Shown piece after piece: positions 43,032-52,921 of a stretch of 64,000 bases of DNA. The stretch is from UBA1206 sp050953105 (lineage in GTDB: Bacteria; Bacillota; Clostridia; Oscillospirales; CAG-382). The DNA is taken from assembly GCA_050953105.1 (NCBI GenBank), contig JBMNMA010000009.1, forward strand, positions 186,001 to 250,000, given 5' to 3'. Below the pieces are notes generated by a model. The model did no database searches. It saw nothing but the letters and a program-made list of their open reading frames with translations, and had not been told where the DNA came from. Made by a program: the position numbers and the translations under genes. Every line of letters starts with the position of its first letter. Position 1 is the stretch's first letter.

Positions 43032-44849
43032 ATGGCAGACAAGAAACACAAAAAACCACAAAAACATCCTATTATACGGCTTATAAACAAGGCGGCTAAT
43101 GACGATCCGGTCATTTTCATACTCCTTGCCGCTTTTACCGTCTCTGCTGTTTCAATACCGCTTTTTAATGTCCTTTTACCCAAGGTTATAATCAGTTACC
43201 TTACATCATCCGAGCCCACCGCACAGGGAATAGCATTGATATCCGCTATATTTTTTGCAGTGGGGGGAACTATTCACTTTGCAAAGCGGTTTATCCACGA
43301 CTGGACATATCCCCGCATAACCGCCCTTCGGATAGATTTCCTCCGGGAGCTGGCGGTGAAGCTTATGTCCATAGATTATAAATATATGGAATCGGCAACC
43401 TTCTTTCAGGAATGGCAGATGGCTTTTTCCTCTGCCAATAACAACAGTAACGGCATTGAGGGGATATACCACAAGCTGTTTGACCTGCTTCAGCTTGTTA
43501 TAATAGTTCTTGCCCTTTCGGTGTTTATCGGATTAAAAAGTGTTGTCATCCTCCTTGCAATTATAGTTCATCTTGCCGCATCCACCTTTGTAACACTTCG
43601 GGTTCAGAAGTTAACATATTCCAAAAAAGAGGTTTTGTCAAAGGGTGAACGGCGGGTAGGCTATTTCACCCGCACTGCCAAGGATTTTTCCTACGGCAAG
43701 GATATCCGCCTGTATAGCCTTAAGCACCGGATAACCGAAAACCTTAAAAAAGAAATTTCATGCTATATAAATACTTATAAATTAATAAAAAGAAGGGAAT
43801 TTGCTCTCGGTTTTATATCCTTGTTCACGCTGCTGGTGTCGGATATTGCCACCTACGGAATGCTGGCCTACCTTACGGTAAATGGAATGAGCATAGCTGA
43901 TTTTTCAATGTATCTTGCGGCGGTAACCTCGCTAAATTCTCACACCACCGACCTTTCTTCAAATATAACATTCATAATGAATGAGCTTATGTATGTTAAG
44001 GATTTATATAAATTCCTTGACGAGGACTTAAGCGGCGAAAGCGATGTTAATAACACCGGCTTTGAAGTTGACTGCTCTGTCCCCATGGATATTGAGTTTG
44101 ACAATATTTCCTTTAAATACCCCGGGACAGATAAATATATATATAAAAACTTCTCTCTTAAGATCCCTGCCGGGCAGAAGCTTGCCATTGTCGGGGTAAA
44201 CGGGGCAGGTAAAACCACTCTGGTAAAGCTGCTTACCGGACTTTTCAGGGTTGACGAAGGCAGGATATTAATAAACGGAAAAAACATTAACGAATACGAC
44301 AAACACAGCCTTTATAAAATGTTTGCTATCGTGTTCCAGGACATTAATCTTATGGCTTTCACCGTTTCCCAATACATAGCCTGCTCGCTGGATAATATAG
44401 ACCGCCAAAAGGTGGACGCAGTGCTTAAGCAGGTGGGTTTATATGACAAAATCAATTCCCTTGAAAAGGGAAAAGATACCATGATGCTTAAAATAATAGA
44501 CGAAAACGGTCTTATGCTGTCGGGTGGCGAAGCCCAGAAGCTGGCAATAGCAAGGGCCTTGTATAAGGGCGGAAGTTGTGTTATAATGGACGAACCCACG
44601 TCTGCCCTTGACGCCTTAGCCGAAGCGGAAATATATTCGGAATTTGACGAACTGACAAAAGGTAAAACCGCAATATATGTGTCCCACCGTCTTGCGTCAA
44701 CCAAGTTCTGCGATAAAATCGCCCTTATTGACGATAACGGACTTAGGGAATACGGCAACCATGATCAGCTTATGGCCGAGGGTGGCATATACTATGAAAT
44801 GTTCACCACCCAGGGAAAATACTATCAGGACGGAGGGGATGCGGCATGA
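43032..44849 (+). CDS. ABC transporter half (TMD-NBD fusion), first of pair 1
   Basis: 605 residues, a type IV-exporter architecture. Six-TM domain to about residue 330, then the NBD: Walker A GVNGAGKTTLVKLL, signature LSGGEAQ (E for the first Q), Walker B CVIMDEPTSALD and switch His in YVSHRLAST. Both catalytic Glu and His are present. ATGA overlap with the next half-transporter indicates a heterodimer. Peptide, lipid or drug export is possible; the substrate is unknown. Confidence 0.88.
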   Translation: MADKKHKKPQKHPIIRLINKAANDDPVIFILLAAFTVSAVSIPLFNVLLPKVIISYLTSSEPTAQGIALISAIFFAVGGTIHFAKRFIHDWTYPRITALRIDFLRELAVKLMSIDYKYMESATFFQEWQMAFSSANNNSNGIEGIYHKLFDLLQLVIIVLALSVFIGLKSVVILLAIIVHLAASTFVTLRVQKLTYSKKEVLSKGERRVGYFTRTAKDFSYGKDIRLYSLKHRITENLKKEISCYINTYKLIKRREFALGFISLFTLLVSDIATYGMLAYLTVNGMSIADFSMYLAAVTSLNSHTTDLSSNITFIMNELMYVKDLYKFLDEDLSGESDVNNTGFEVDCSVPMDIEFDNISFKYPGTDKYIYKNFSLKIPAGQKLAIVGVNGAGKTTLVKLLTGLFRVDEGRILINGKNINEYDKHSLYKMFAIVFQDINLMAFTVSQYIACSLDNIDRQKVDAVLKQVGLYDKINSLEKGKDTMMLKIIDENGLMLSGGEAQKLAIARALYKGGSCVIMDEPTSALDALAEAEIYSEFDELTKGKTAIYVSHRLASTKFCDKIALIDDNGLREYGNHDQLMAEGGIYYEMFTTQGKYYQDGGDAA

Positions 44850-46618
44850 ATAACTTTAAAAAGCTGTCCCTCGTATTTTCCATGGTGTGGAAGGTGAACA
44901 AAGCCTATTTCGCCGTCCTTGTGGTAAACCCCCTTATGTTTTCGGGACAGGTAATGGCAAACATAATGCTGCCAAAATACCTTATTGACGAGCTTATGGT
45001 AAACCGGGACACCCAAAAAATAATTTATTGGGTGGGTGCAATCACCCTCTCGAATGTTGCCTTCGTTTTAATTAAACGGGCGTTAAGGCGGTATATTGAG
45101 GTATCTGAAAGAAAAATCGTCTGGGGAATCGAGCGGTTGTTTGCCGAAAAAATAATGTCGGTGGAATATCGACATCTTGAAGATCCGGCTTTCCTTGACC
45201 TGAAAGAGCGGGCTTCCTTTGCCATGTCCAATCAGGGGGTTACATATACCCTTGTTTCCAATGCCATAACCTTTTTTAACGAACTTCTCACCGTTGCGGG
45301 CCTTGTGGCGATAATGCTTACATTGTCATGGGTGCTGGTGGTGTCACTCACGGCCACCATAGGCATTTCGGTGCTTATTCAGGCGTCCTTTTCCAAGTAT
45401 CAGCAGAAATTTTATTCCGAGCTTATTCCGGTAAACCGTAAATACGGTTATTACTTGAACCTTACATTCGATACGCAGATTCAAAAAGAAACCCGACTTT
45501 ATGAAATGCAGGAAATGCTGGGGGAAACGGTAACAACATACAATAAGGAAATAAACCGCTGGTTCGGCAAGTTCAACCGCCGCATGGGCATTGCTATGGG
45601 GCTGTTTCAGGTTGTGGTTGTACTCCAGACCATGCTTGCCTACGGCTTTGTGGGGACAAAAACCCTTGCCGGTGGTATTGGAATAGGGGATTTAACAATG
45701 TATGTATCCTCGGCGGTGTCATTTTCGTCTGCGGTTCTGGCAATGGGTATGGCTGTAATAACGGTGTTCCAGATGTTAGGTTATCTCACACCCCTTGTCC
45801 AGCTTATGACAACCCCCGACGAGGTTGCCGAAACGGGAAATATTATCCTTGACAAGGTCAGAACAATCGAATTTAAAAACGTGTCCTTTTCCTACCCCAA
45901 AACAAACAAGAAAGTGCTTGACAGGGTTTCCTTTGAAATAAAGGAAGGGGAAAAGATAAGTATTGTCGGTTTAAACGGCGCAGGGAAGTCAACGGTGGTT
46001 AAGCTTATCTGCCGGCTGTACCGCCCCGACGAAGGGGAAATCTTAATCAACGGCCATAATATTTACAATTATGAACATAGTTCATACCTAAGGCAGATTA
46101 CCGCCGTTTTTCAGGACTACCGGCTGTTTAACTTCACTATCAGTGAAAACATTACCTGCCGTCCGGCAGATACCGACAGGGACAAAGTGTATGAGCTTGT
46201 AGAAAAAGTTGGATTGTCTGAAAAAATAAATTCCCTTAAAAACGGAATCGATTCATTGTTCGGTAAGGAATACGACGAGGAGGGCGTTGAGTTTTCGGGA
46301 GGTCAGTCCCAAAAAATCGCCATCGCCCGGGCTTTATATAAAGATGCGTCACTGGTTATTCTTGACGAGCCTACCTCCGCCCTTGACCCCATGGCAGAGG
46401 CCGAAATATACGAGAATTTCAACTCCCTTGTGGGAGATAAAACCGCCTTGTATATTTCCCACCGTATGTCGTCGAGTATGTTTTGCGACAAAATTCTTGT
46501 CATATCCGACGGCAAAGTGGAAGCTTTCGATACCCACCGGGAGCTTATGAAAAACCCCGTCGGTACATATTACCGGCTGTTTACGTCACAGGCTGCAAAT
46601 TACAGGCATTGTGTGTAA
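44846..46618 (+). CDS. ABC transporter half (TMD-NBD fusion), second of pair 1
   Basis: 590 residues. TMD followed by an NBD with Walker A GLNGAGKSTVVKLI, signature FSGGQSQK, Walker B LVILDEPTSALD and switch His YISHRMSS; all catalytic residues are intact, so this pair has two competent ATP sites by motif. It starts within the previous stop (ATGA). Confidence 0.88.
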   Translation: MNNFKKLSLVFSMVWKVNKAYFAVLVVNPLMFSGQVMANIMLPKYLIDELMVNRDTQKIIYWVGAITLSNVAFVLIKRALRRYIEVSERKIVWGIERLFAEKIMSVEYRHLEDPAFLDLKERASFAMSNQGVTYTLVSNAITFFNELLTVAGLVAIMLTLSWVLVVSLTATIGISVLIQASFSKYQQKFYSELIPVNRKYGYYLNLTFDTQIQKETRLYEMQEMLGETVTTYNKEINRWFGKFNRRMGIAMGLFQVVVVLQTMLAYGFVGTKTLAGGIGIGDLTMYVSSAVSFSSAVLAMGMAVITVFQMLGYLTPLVQLMTTPDEVAETGNIILDKVRTIEFKNVSFSYPKTNKKVLDRVSFEIKEGEKISIVGLNGAGKSTVVKLICRLYRPDEGEILINGHNIYNYEHSSYLRQITAVFQDYRLFNFTISENITCRPADTDRDKVYELVEKVGLSEKINSLKNGIDSLFGKEYDEEGVEFSGGQSQKIAIARALYKDASLVILDEPTSALDPMAEAEIYENFNSLVGDKTALYISHRMSSSMFCDKILVISDGKVEAFDTHRELMKNPVGTYYRLFTSQAANYRHCV

Positions 46619-46694
46619 TTTTAGCATAGCTACGGCAGGTTTAGACCGATAGCTAAACTATTTATGTTTTTATACTATTATTCAAAGAGGATTT

Positions 46695-48443
46695 ATGAAA
46701 CTGCTTTTGTCTTATCTTAAGCCATATAGAAAGCGACTTATTATTGCAGGGCTTATCGACATGCTGTCGGTTTTATGCGCTCTGTTTATGCCCTATGTAA
46801 TGTCGGAAATTGTTAATACCGGCATTGCTAAAGGTGATATGAAATATATCTTCATAATGTGCGGAATAATGCTGGCTCTGGCGGCAACCTCCTTAGCCTG
46901 CCTGCTTATAACCGTTAAGCTTAACACCGGCATTTCCGCAGACTTTTTAAGCGACATGCAAAGAGCCATTTTCAGAAAGGTAAACTCCTTTTCCTTTGAC
47001 GAGTTTTCCGAAATAGGAACTGCGTCATTGCTTACACGCCAGACACAGGACCTGTTTTCCCTTGAAATGGTGGCCTACAACACTATGCATCTGCTTATAT
47101 ATGTGGTGGTAATGTGTATCGGCGGCGGTATTCTCGCCTTTTTAACCGACTGGATAATGGCGTTAATCACCCTTGCCCTCTGCCCGCTGGTGCTGTTTGC
47201 CGTATGGCTTATCACCCGGGGAATGTATGGTTTGTTTGAAAATTCAGCCAAATATATCGACGTTCAAAATAAAGTGGTGCGTGAGCGTATATCCGGCCTT
47301 CGGGTTATCAGAGCATTTAACAGGGAAGATTCCGAGCATACCCGGGTAAAAAACGCCACCGTCACCATGGCGGAAAATATTATTGCCGCCAATATCAGAA
47401 GCGGCTATATAACCCCCATTACTACATTTATTCTTGACATTACCTCGGTTGTGCTCCTCGGCATTGGTGCCGCAAGGCTTTCCACCTCAAAGATAATTAC
47501 CGCCGGGGGAATTATTGCCAATATCCAATACATTTCCCTAATCATGGGTGGCGTTATAATGCTGTCCTGGGCTTTTGCATGGATGCCCCATATAAGGGTT
47601 TCGCTAAAGCGAATAACCGAAGTGCTTGCCAAAACAGGCAAGGACGAACACAATCCCGCCCTGCTTAAGGACAGCGACAAGGAGCTTAAAGGCGAAATCG
47701 TCATAAGCAACCTTACCTTCCGCTACGGCAAGGGGGGAAGCCCGGCTATTGAGGATGTTTCCTTCAAGGCATTGGAAGGGGAAACGGTGGGTATTATCGG
47801 CGGAACCGGATCAGGCAAATCCACCCTAGTTAAACTGCTGCTTGCCTTTTATTCCGATTACGAAGGCTCCATTTCATTGGGAGGGAATAACTACAAGGAT
47901 CTTTCCGCCTTCGCTATACGCAAAAACATTTCGGTGGCATTGCAAAAGTCAATGGTTTTTGAGGGAACTGCTGAAGAAAACATAAAAATGGGTAAACCCG
48001 ACGCCACCCTTGATGAAATAAAAGACGCTTCCCGGGTTGCCCAGATAGCCGACTTTATAGAAGGCCAGCCTGACGGCTACAATATGCGCCTTGCCCATGG
48101 CGGAGCCAACATATCCGGCGGTCAAAAGCAAAGGATAAATATTGCCAGAACGCTAATAAAAAATGCGCCGGTGTATATTTTCGACGACTCGTTTTCCGCT
48201 CTTGACTATTTAACCGAGTCAAAGCTGCGCAAAGCGCTAAACGAACGCCTTAAGGGTAAAACCAAAATTATAATAACCCAGCGGGCAGCCACCGCCATGC
48301 ACTGCGACCGGATATATGTTATGGACAAGGGACGGGTAGTAGGCCACGGCAGCCATGCCGAGCTTTTGGAAAGCTGCACCGTTTACAAAGAAATTTACGA
48401 TTCCCAGATTAAGCGCACCTCGGCAAAGGAGGTTGCAGTATGA
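46695..48443 (+). CDS. ABC exporter half with degenerate NBD, first of pair 2
   Basis: 582 residues. Walker A GGTGSGKSTLVKLL and signature ISGGQKQR are normal, but the Walker B catalytic Glu is Asp (YIFDDSFSALD) and the H-switch His is Gln (IIITQRAAT). Such degenerate sites occur in one subunit of heterodimeric multidrug exporters (TM287/288, BmrCD, LmrCD types). It follows pair 1 after 76 nt with its own SD (GAGGAT). Confidence 0.9.
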   Translation: MKLLLSYLKPYRKRLIIAGLIDMLSVLCALFMPYVMSEIVNTGIAKGDMKYIFIMCGIMLALAATSLACLLITVKLNTGISADFLSDMQRAIFRKVNSFSFDEFSEIGTASLLTRQTQDLFSLEMVAYNTMHLLIYVVVMCIGGGILAFLTDWIMALITLALCPLVLFAVWLITRGMYGLFENSAKYIDVQNKVVRERISGLRVIRAFNREDSEHTRVKNATVTMAENIIAANIRSGYITPITTFILDITSVVLLGIGAARLSTSKIITAGGIIANIQYISLIMGGVIMLSWAFAWMPHIRVSLKRITEVLAKTGKDEHNPALLKDSDKELKGEIVISNLTFRYGKGGSPAIEDVSFKALEGETVGIIGGTGSGKSTLVKLLLAFYSDYEGSISLGGNNYKDLSAFAIRKNISVALQKSMVFEGTAEENIKMGKPDATLDEIKDASRVAQIADFIEGQPDGYNMRLAHGGANISGGQKQRINIARTLIKNAPVYIFDDSFSALDYLTESKLRKALNERLKGKTKIIITQRAATAMHCDRIYVMDKGRVVGHGSHAELLESCTVYKEIYDSQIKRTSAKEVAV

Positions 48444-50239
48444 AAAAAACACCTAAACAGGACAACAATTCAATGTCCGTAAAGGAAATTATAAAGCGTT
48501 TGCTTAAAGATCTTTCCCATATAAAAGGTTATCTTATTTTCGGAGCAATACTCACCCTTATTTCGGTTTTACTTTCCCTTGCCGGGCCGTATATCCTTGG
48601 CAAGCTGACCGAAAACATCTATGACGCATGGCATGACGGAACTTCCATTGACAGCAGTTATTTTATAACCTCCACCATCGTGCTTGGGTTTATCTATGCG
48701 GCTATAACGATTATCTCCATCATCCGCATGAAGATATTAAACAACGTGGTTTCCCGCCGCTTTACATGTGACATACGGGTAAGAATAAGCGAAAAAATTA
48801 AGAGATTACCCGTAGCCTATGCCGACAGAACTCCTATAGGAGAAATTATCTCCCGCATGACCGACGACGTTTCGGTGCTGGGAACCACCGTCCATACGGT
48901 TATAGATACCCTTATAAACGGGGTGCTAAAGCTTGTCTGCATTGCGGTGATTATATTTATTCTTAATCCCATGCTTGCGGCCATAGTGGTGGTGTTTGTA
49001 CCCTTTTCGGTGGTGCTGGCGGCCAAAATGGCGGGAAAAAGCGAAAAGTATTTTGCAAAAGCCAGAGAAACCAACGGTAAAATTTCCGCCCATGTGGAGG
49101 AAAACTGCACCGGTTTTGACACGGCAAAGGCATTCGGTCTTGCCGAAAGGCAAAATCAAATCCACGCCGATTTAAGCGAAAGCTACAAGGGCTTAAGCCG
49201 GCAGGGAAATTATCTTTCCAATATGGTTCAGCCCATTATCGCCTTTGTGGACAATGTGGCCTATATAGCCATCTGCCTGCTGGGTGGTTACCTCGCCTCC
49301 GGCGGTAGGATGGATGTGGGTATAATCGTTACCTTTGTGCTGTATGCCAAAAACTTTGCCGCTCCCCTTGAAGCCATTGCCTACGGCTTCGGCAACATGC
49401 AAAACTGCATAGCATCTGCCCGCAGGGTTTATAAAATCCTTGGTGAAGATGAAATGACCGAAACCGAAAACATGCAGCTTAATGATGTAAAGGGCAGTGT
49501 TTCATTTAAGAATGTGAACTTCTCTTACAAAAAGGAGGAGCCGCTGATTCAAAACTTCTCAGTTGACATAATGCCCGGTCAGAAGGTGGCCATAGTCGGC
49601 CCCACCGGAGCAGGCAAGACCACGCTTGTCAATCTGCTGATGCGGTTTTATGACCCTGATTCGGGGTGCATAACCATTGACGGGGTTGATATTTCCAAAG
49701 TTAAGCGGGAAGAGGTGCGAAATCAGTTTGCCATGGTGCTTCAGGACACATGGCTGTTTTCGGGGACTGTGTATGAAAACATAGCCTATGGCAATCCCGA
49801 CGCCACCTTTGAGGACGTCAAACGGGCCGCCGAGTATGCCCATATCGACTACTTTATAGAAACCCTTGAAAAAGGTTATGATACCGTTATCAACGAGGAA
49901 TCCTCCAACATATCCAGCGGTCAGAAACAGCTGTTAACCATTGCCAGAGCCTATCTTTCGGGCAGGAAGATGCTTATTCTTGACGAAGCCACCTCCAACG
50001 TGGACACCCGGACAGAGATTCTCATTCAGCAGACCATGGATAAGCTTATGAAGGGGAAAACCTCCTTTGTTATTGCCCACCGGCTGTCTACCATTGTAAA
50101 TGCCGATATTATACTGGTTATTAACGACGGCAAGATAGTAGAGCAGGGCACCCACCGGGAGCTACTTGCCAAGGGCGGCTTTTACAGCGAGATTTATTAC
50201 AGCCAGTACGCAGCCTTTAACGGCAACGGTGTGGCTTAA
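48440..50239 (+). CDS. ABC exporter half with canonical Walker B, second of pair 2
   Basis: 599 residues. Walker A GPTGAGKTTLVNLL, signature ISSGQKQL (Ser for Gly), Walker B MLILDEATSNVD and switch His FVIAHRLST. It complements the degenerate partner: the composite functional site uses this Walker B with the partner's signature motif. Translationally coupled by an ATGA overlap (48440-48443). Confidence 0.9.
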   Translation: MKKTPKQDNNSMSVKEIIKRLLKDLSHIKGYLIFGAILTLISVLLSLAGPYILGKLTENIYDAWHDGTSIDSSYFITSTIVLGFIYAAITIISIIRMKILNNVVSRRFTCDIRVRISEKIKRLPVAYADRTPIGEIISRMTDDVSVLGTTVHTVIDTLINGVLKLVCIAVIIFILNPMLAAIVVVFVPFSVVLAAKMAGKSEKYFAKARETNGKISAHVEENCTGFDTAKAFGLAERQNQIHADLSESYKGLSRQGNYLSNMVQPIIAFVDNVAYIAICLLGGYLASGGRMDVGIIVTFVLYAKNFAAPLEAIAYGFGNMQNCIASARRVYKILGEDEMTETENMQLNDVKGSVSFKNVNFSYKKEEPLIQNFSVDIMPGQKVAIVGPTGAGKTTLVNLLMRFYDPDSGCITIDGVDISKVKREEVRNQFAMVLQDTWLFSGTVYENIAYGNPDATFEDVKRAAEYAHIDYFIETLEKGYDTVINEESSNISSGQKQLLTIARAYLSGRKMLILDEATSNVDTRTEILIQQTMDKLMKGKTSFVIAHRLSTIVNADIILVINDGKIVEQGTHRELLAKGGFYSEIYYSQYAAFNGNGVA

Positions 50240-50260
50240 GAACAATAAAATATACCAATA

Positions 50261-50289
50261 AAAAAACCCCGTGTTAACGGGGTTTTTGT
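50261..50289. terminator. Bidirectional terminator between ABC operon and acyl-CoA synthetase gene
   Basis: Stem AAAAACCCCGT (50262-50272) / ACGGGGTTTTT (50277-50287) with loop GTTA; T tracts on both strands. Confidence 0.92.
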
Positions 50290-50323
50290 TTACATAATGT
50301 TATTACAACGGATATGATTGAAT

Positions 50324-52054
50324 CTACTCGTCGTCCTCGACATTCTTGCCATACCGCTTGACCTTATTGGTTGTGGTGCGCTCAAAGTCCTTGTCCCGGA
50401 TAACTATTTTCTTTATCCGCTTATATGACGGCAGGCGGGAATTTATCCTTGCCACCGCTTGGTTTATGGCTTCGTTAATCTCCTCGGTGGTGGGGATGGA
50501 CACGCTAAGCTGGGCCTTTATGGCATCTATATTGGGGAAAATCTTTGCCTTTACCAGCACGTCGTCATAGCTGTTTTCACCCACAATCACCGCCTCGGTG
50601 ATAAGCTTTTCCCTATTTAACCAGTATTCGATTTCCTCGGGATAAATATTCTTTCCACCGCTTGTTACAATGACGTTTTTCTTTCTGCCTGTTATATATA
50701 CAAAGCCGTTTTCGTCCTGATATCCCAGGTCGCCGGTGTAAAACCAGCCGTCCTTTAGCACAGCGGCGGTGGCTTCCTCGTCATTGAAATAGCCGAGCAT
50801 TATATTTTCGCCACGGGCGATAATTTCACCCACACCGCCCTCGTCTTTGTCAACGATTTTAATATCAACTCCGGGAATCGGAAGTCCTGCCGAGTCGTAT
50901 TTTACGAAAAAGTCGTTGTTACCTACGATAAGGGGGGAACATTCGGTAAGACCATAACCCTGGAGTGTGCGGAATCCCAATGCGTCAAGGGTTTCTATGG
51001 TTTTGGGACTGGGGGCGGCAGCGCCGACTATCATTAGATGCAGCCTTCCGCCAAGGGAGTTTTTAACCTTTGCTTTAACCACAAGCCGGACATAAAAGGG
51101 AAGGGACTTATATAGTTCCAAAAAGTCAATGTCCTCGTCCTTTGGTTTATATTTTGCGGGCAGCTCTTTAATAACCGAGCTGGAAATCCGTTTTAGCATA
51201 TGCTCAAGGAGAAGGGGAACGGCGATAACCACGCTTATATGGTATTCGTTAAAGTTTTTAGCGATATGCCTTATACCGTCGGTATAGGAAATGCAGCCGC
51301 CGGAATAAATTATAAGCAAAAATCCGAGGGTGCATTCGTAGGTGTGATGGAGGGGGAGGATGGAAAGCACATGCTCGCTGGATTTAACCTTAACCATCTT
51401 TGACACCTGCATTATATTAATGCAGATATTATGTTGGGAAAGGCAGACTCCCTTTGACGAGCCGGTGGTGCCGGAGGTGAAAAGAAGGATTGACATAGCA
51501 TACGGGTCAATCTTAATATTTTCAAAGGATTTATCTCCTTTTTGCCGCAGGCCTTCACCTTCCTTAACCAAATTAAAAATATACGGGTATTTCCCGGCAT
51601 GTTCCTGCATTGATATAAAGGTGATTTCTTTTCCGGAAAGCAGGGGGGTTATTTTGTCAAGAATAATGCCATCGGCAAAGACAAATTTGCATTCTGCGGC
51701 ATTAATAAAATTAACTATATCCTCCTCCGCCAGCTCCTTGTCGATAGGCACAACCACTCCTGCCGTTACGGCGGCCACATAGGACAGCGACCACTGGTAG
51801 CTGTTGGCGCCGATAACCGCAATTCTTGTGCTTCTTTCCGCTTTTTTGGAAAGCAGTAAGGTTACAAGGGAAATATAGTCCGAGCAGAATTTTTCGTAGG
51901 TTACAGGATAAATATTGCCGCCGCTGTCTTTCAGCATAAAGGCGTTGCGTTTTTTATAGATGCGTCCGCTTTGAAGGATCATATCCCTAATATCGGTAAT
52001 ATGCCGCACCCGGTAGAGCTTGCTTTTAAATTGTTCCATAATGCTTTTTGCCAT
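50324..52054 (-). CDS. Long-chain acyl-CoA synthetase-type AMP-binding enzyme
   Basis: 576 residues. Phosphate loop LLFTSGTTGSSKGV, GYGLTECSPL, GDLGYQDENGFVYITGRKKN and C-terminal TTTNKVKR with the catalytic Lys. It activates a fatty or other carboxylic acid as acyl-CoA (or acyl-AMP). It shows the FadD-type N-terminal layout. A class II aldolase gene precedes it by 9 nt, so the two are probably co-transcribed. Confidence 0.88.
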   Translation of the reverse strand: MAKSIMEQFKSKLYRVRHITDIRDMILQSGRIYKKRNAFMLKDSGGNIYPVTYEKFCSDYISLVTLLLSKKAERSTRIAVIGANSYQWSLSYVAAVTAGVVVPIDKELAEEDIVNFINAAECKFVFADGIILDKITPLLSGKEITFISMQEHAGKYPYIFNLVKEGEGLRQKGDKSFENIKIDPYAMSILLFTSGTTGSSKGVCLSQHNICINIMQVSKMVKVKSSEHVLSILPLHHTYECTLGFLLIIYSGGCISYTDGIRHIAKNFNEYHISVVIAVPLLLEHMLKRISSSVIKELPAKYKPKDEDIDFLELYKSLPFYVRLVVKAKVKNSLGGRLHLMIVGAAAPSPKTIETLDALGFRTLQGYGLTECSPLIVGNNDFFVKYDSAGLPIPGVDIKIVDKDEGGVGEIIARGENIMLGYFNDEEATAAVLKDGWFYTGDLGYQDENGFVYITGRKKNVIVTSGGKNIYPEEIEYWLNREKLITEAVIVGENSYDDVLVKAKIFPNIDAIKAQLSVSIPTTEEINEAINQAVARINSRLPSYKRIKKIVIRDKDFERTTTNKVKRYGKNVEDDE

Positions 52055-52063
52055 AATACATCC

Positions 52064-52882
52064 CTATACCAAAAGTTTGTCGTTTATGTTTATTCCCAAT
52101 TGCTTACATTCATCTAATATGTTTTGCCGTGATACGGTTGATACCGGCTCGCCGCCGGAGGAAAAAAGTAAGTATATCTTAGCTGCTTTTTCTACTACGT
52201 CAACAAGGGAAAAGGTGTCGTCAAAGCTTGATCCAACAGAAAATACTCCGTGGTGTGCCCATATAAGAATATTATATTCCCCAAGCATTCTTGCTGACTC
52301 AAGGGCAAGGGTTAAACTGCCGGGAACGTGGAAGGGGAGAACGCCTATCCCTTCGGGGAACACCATGGGACATTCGGTGTTGCACCGCCACAGGGTGTTT
52401 GAAAATGCCTCGGGTGTATGGGGTAGACGGAAAGTAAGGGCGACTATATGTTCGGGGTGGGAATGGTAAACAACCCTTTTTCCTGTTTTTTGCTTAATCG
52501 AATGTGCAATAAGGTGGCTGGCAAGCTCGGAGGTGGGTATGCCCTTTCCGTCACCGATTAAGATTGTATAACCTTTTGCGTCGTCGTCTATTTTAACCAC
52601 CGAAAGGGTGGAGGTTGGATTTTTGGGAATGTTACCGATAAACGAGCCGGCATTGGTGGCAAGAAAATATTCCCCGGCAATATTTTGTATGTAATTTTCG
52701 GGGACATTTAGAGCAAAATGGCGGCTGTCGTTGAAATAGGGTATGGCACTTTCAACCTCGGCCCTGTCAAGGCGGTAGGTAAGGTTGCCGGCGTTTCGCT
52801 CGTGCCAGCCCTTGCGGTCGGCTTTTTCAAAAAAAGCAAGAGCGTCATTTATAAAGCTTAAATCGGTTATGCTTTTGGTCAT
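52064..52882 (-). CDS. rhaD: L-rhamnulose-1-phosphate aldolase (RhaD-like class II aldolase)
   Basis: 272 residues (E. coli RhaD 274). KGWHERNAGNLTYRLD, the phosphate site SFIGN..NPTSTLSVVKID, PTSELASHLIAHS, the metal His pair in VVYHSHPEHI, VFPEGIGVLPFHVPG and WAHHGVFSVG align with RhaD. It cleaves rhamnulose-1-P to DHAP and lactaldehyde. No rhaA, rhaB or fucO is adjacent, so the supply of substrate is unexplained within the window. Confidence 0.88.
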   Translation of the reverse strand: MTKSITDLSFINDALAFFEKADRKGWHERNAGNLTYRLDRAEVESAIPYFNDSRHFALNVPENYIQNIAGEYFLATNAGSFIGNIPKNPTSTLSVVKIDDDAKGYTILIGDGKGIPTSELASHLIAHSIKQKTGKRVVYHSHPEHIVALTFRLPHTPEAFSNTLWRCNTECPMVFPEGIGVLPFHVPGSLTLALESARMLGEYNILIWAHHGVFSVGSSFDDTFSLVDVVEKAAKIYLLFSSGGEPVSTVSRQNILDECKQLGININDKLLV

Positions 52883-52921
52883 TTTAATGTCCTTATAATA
52901 TAAAAAATAAATGGCAACTAT

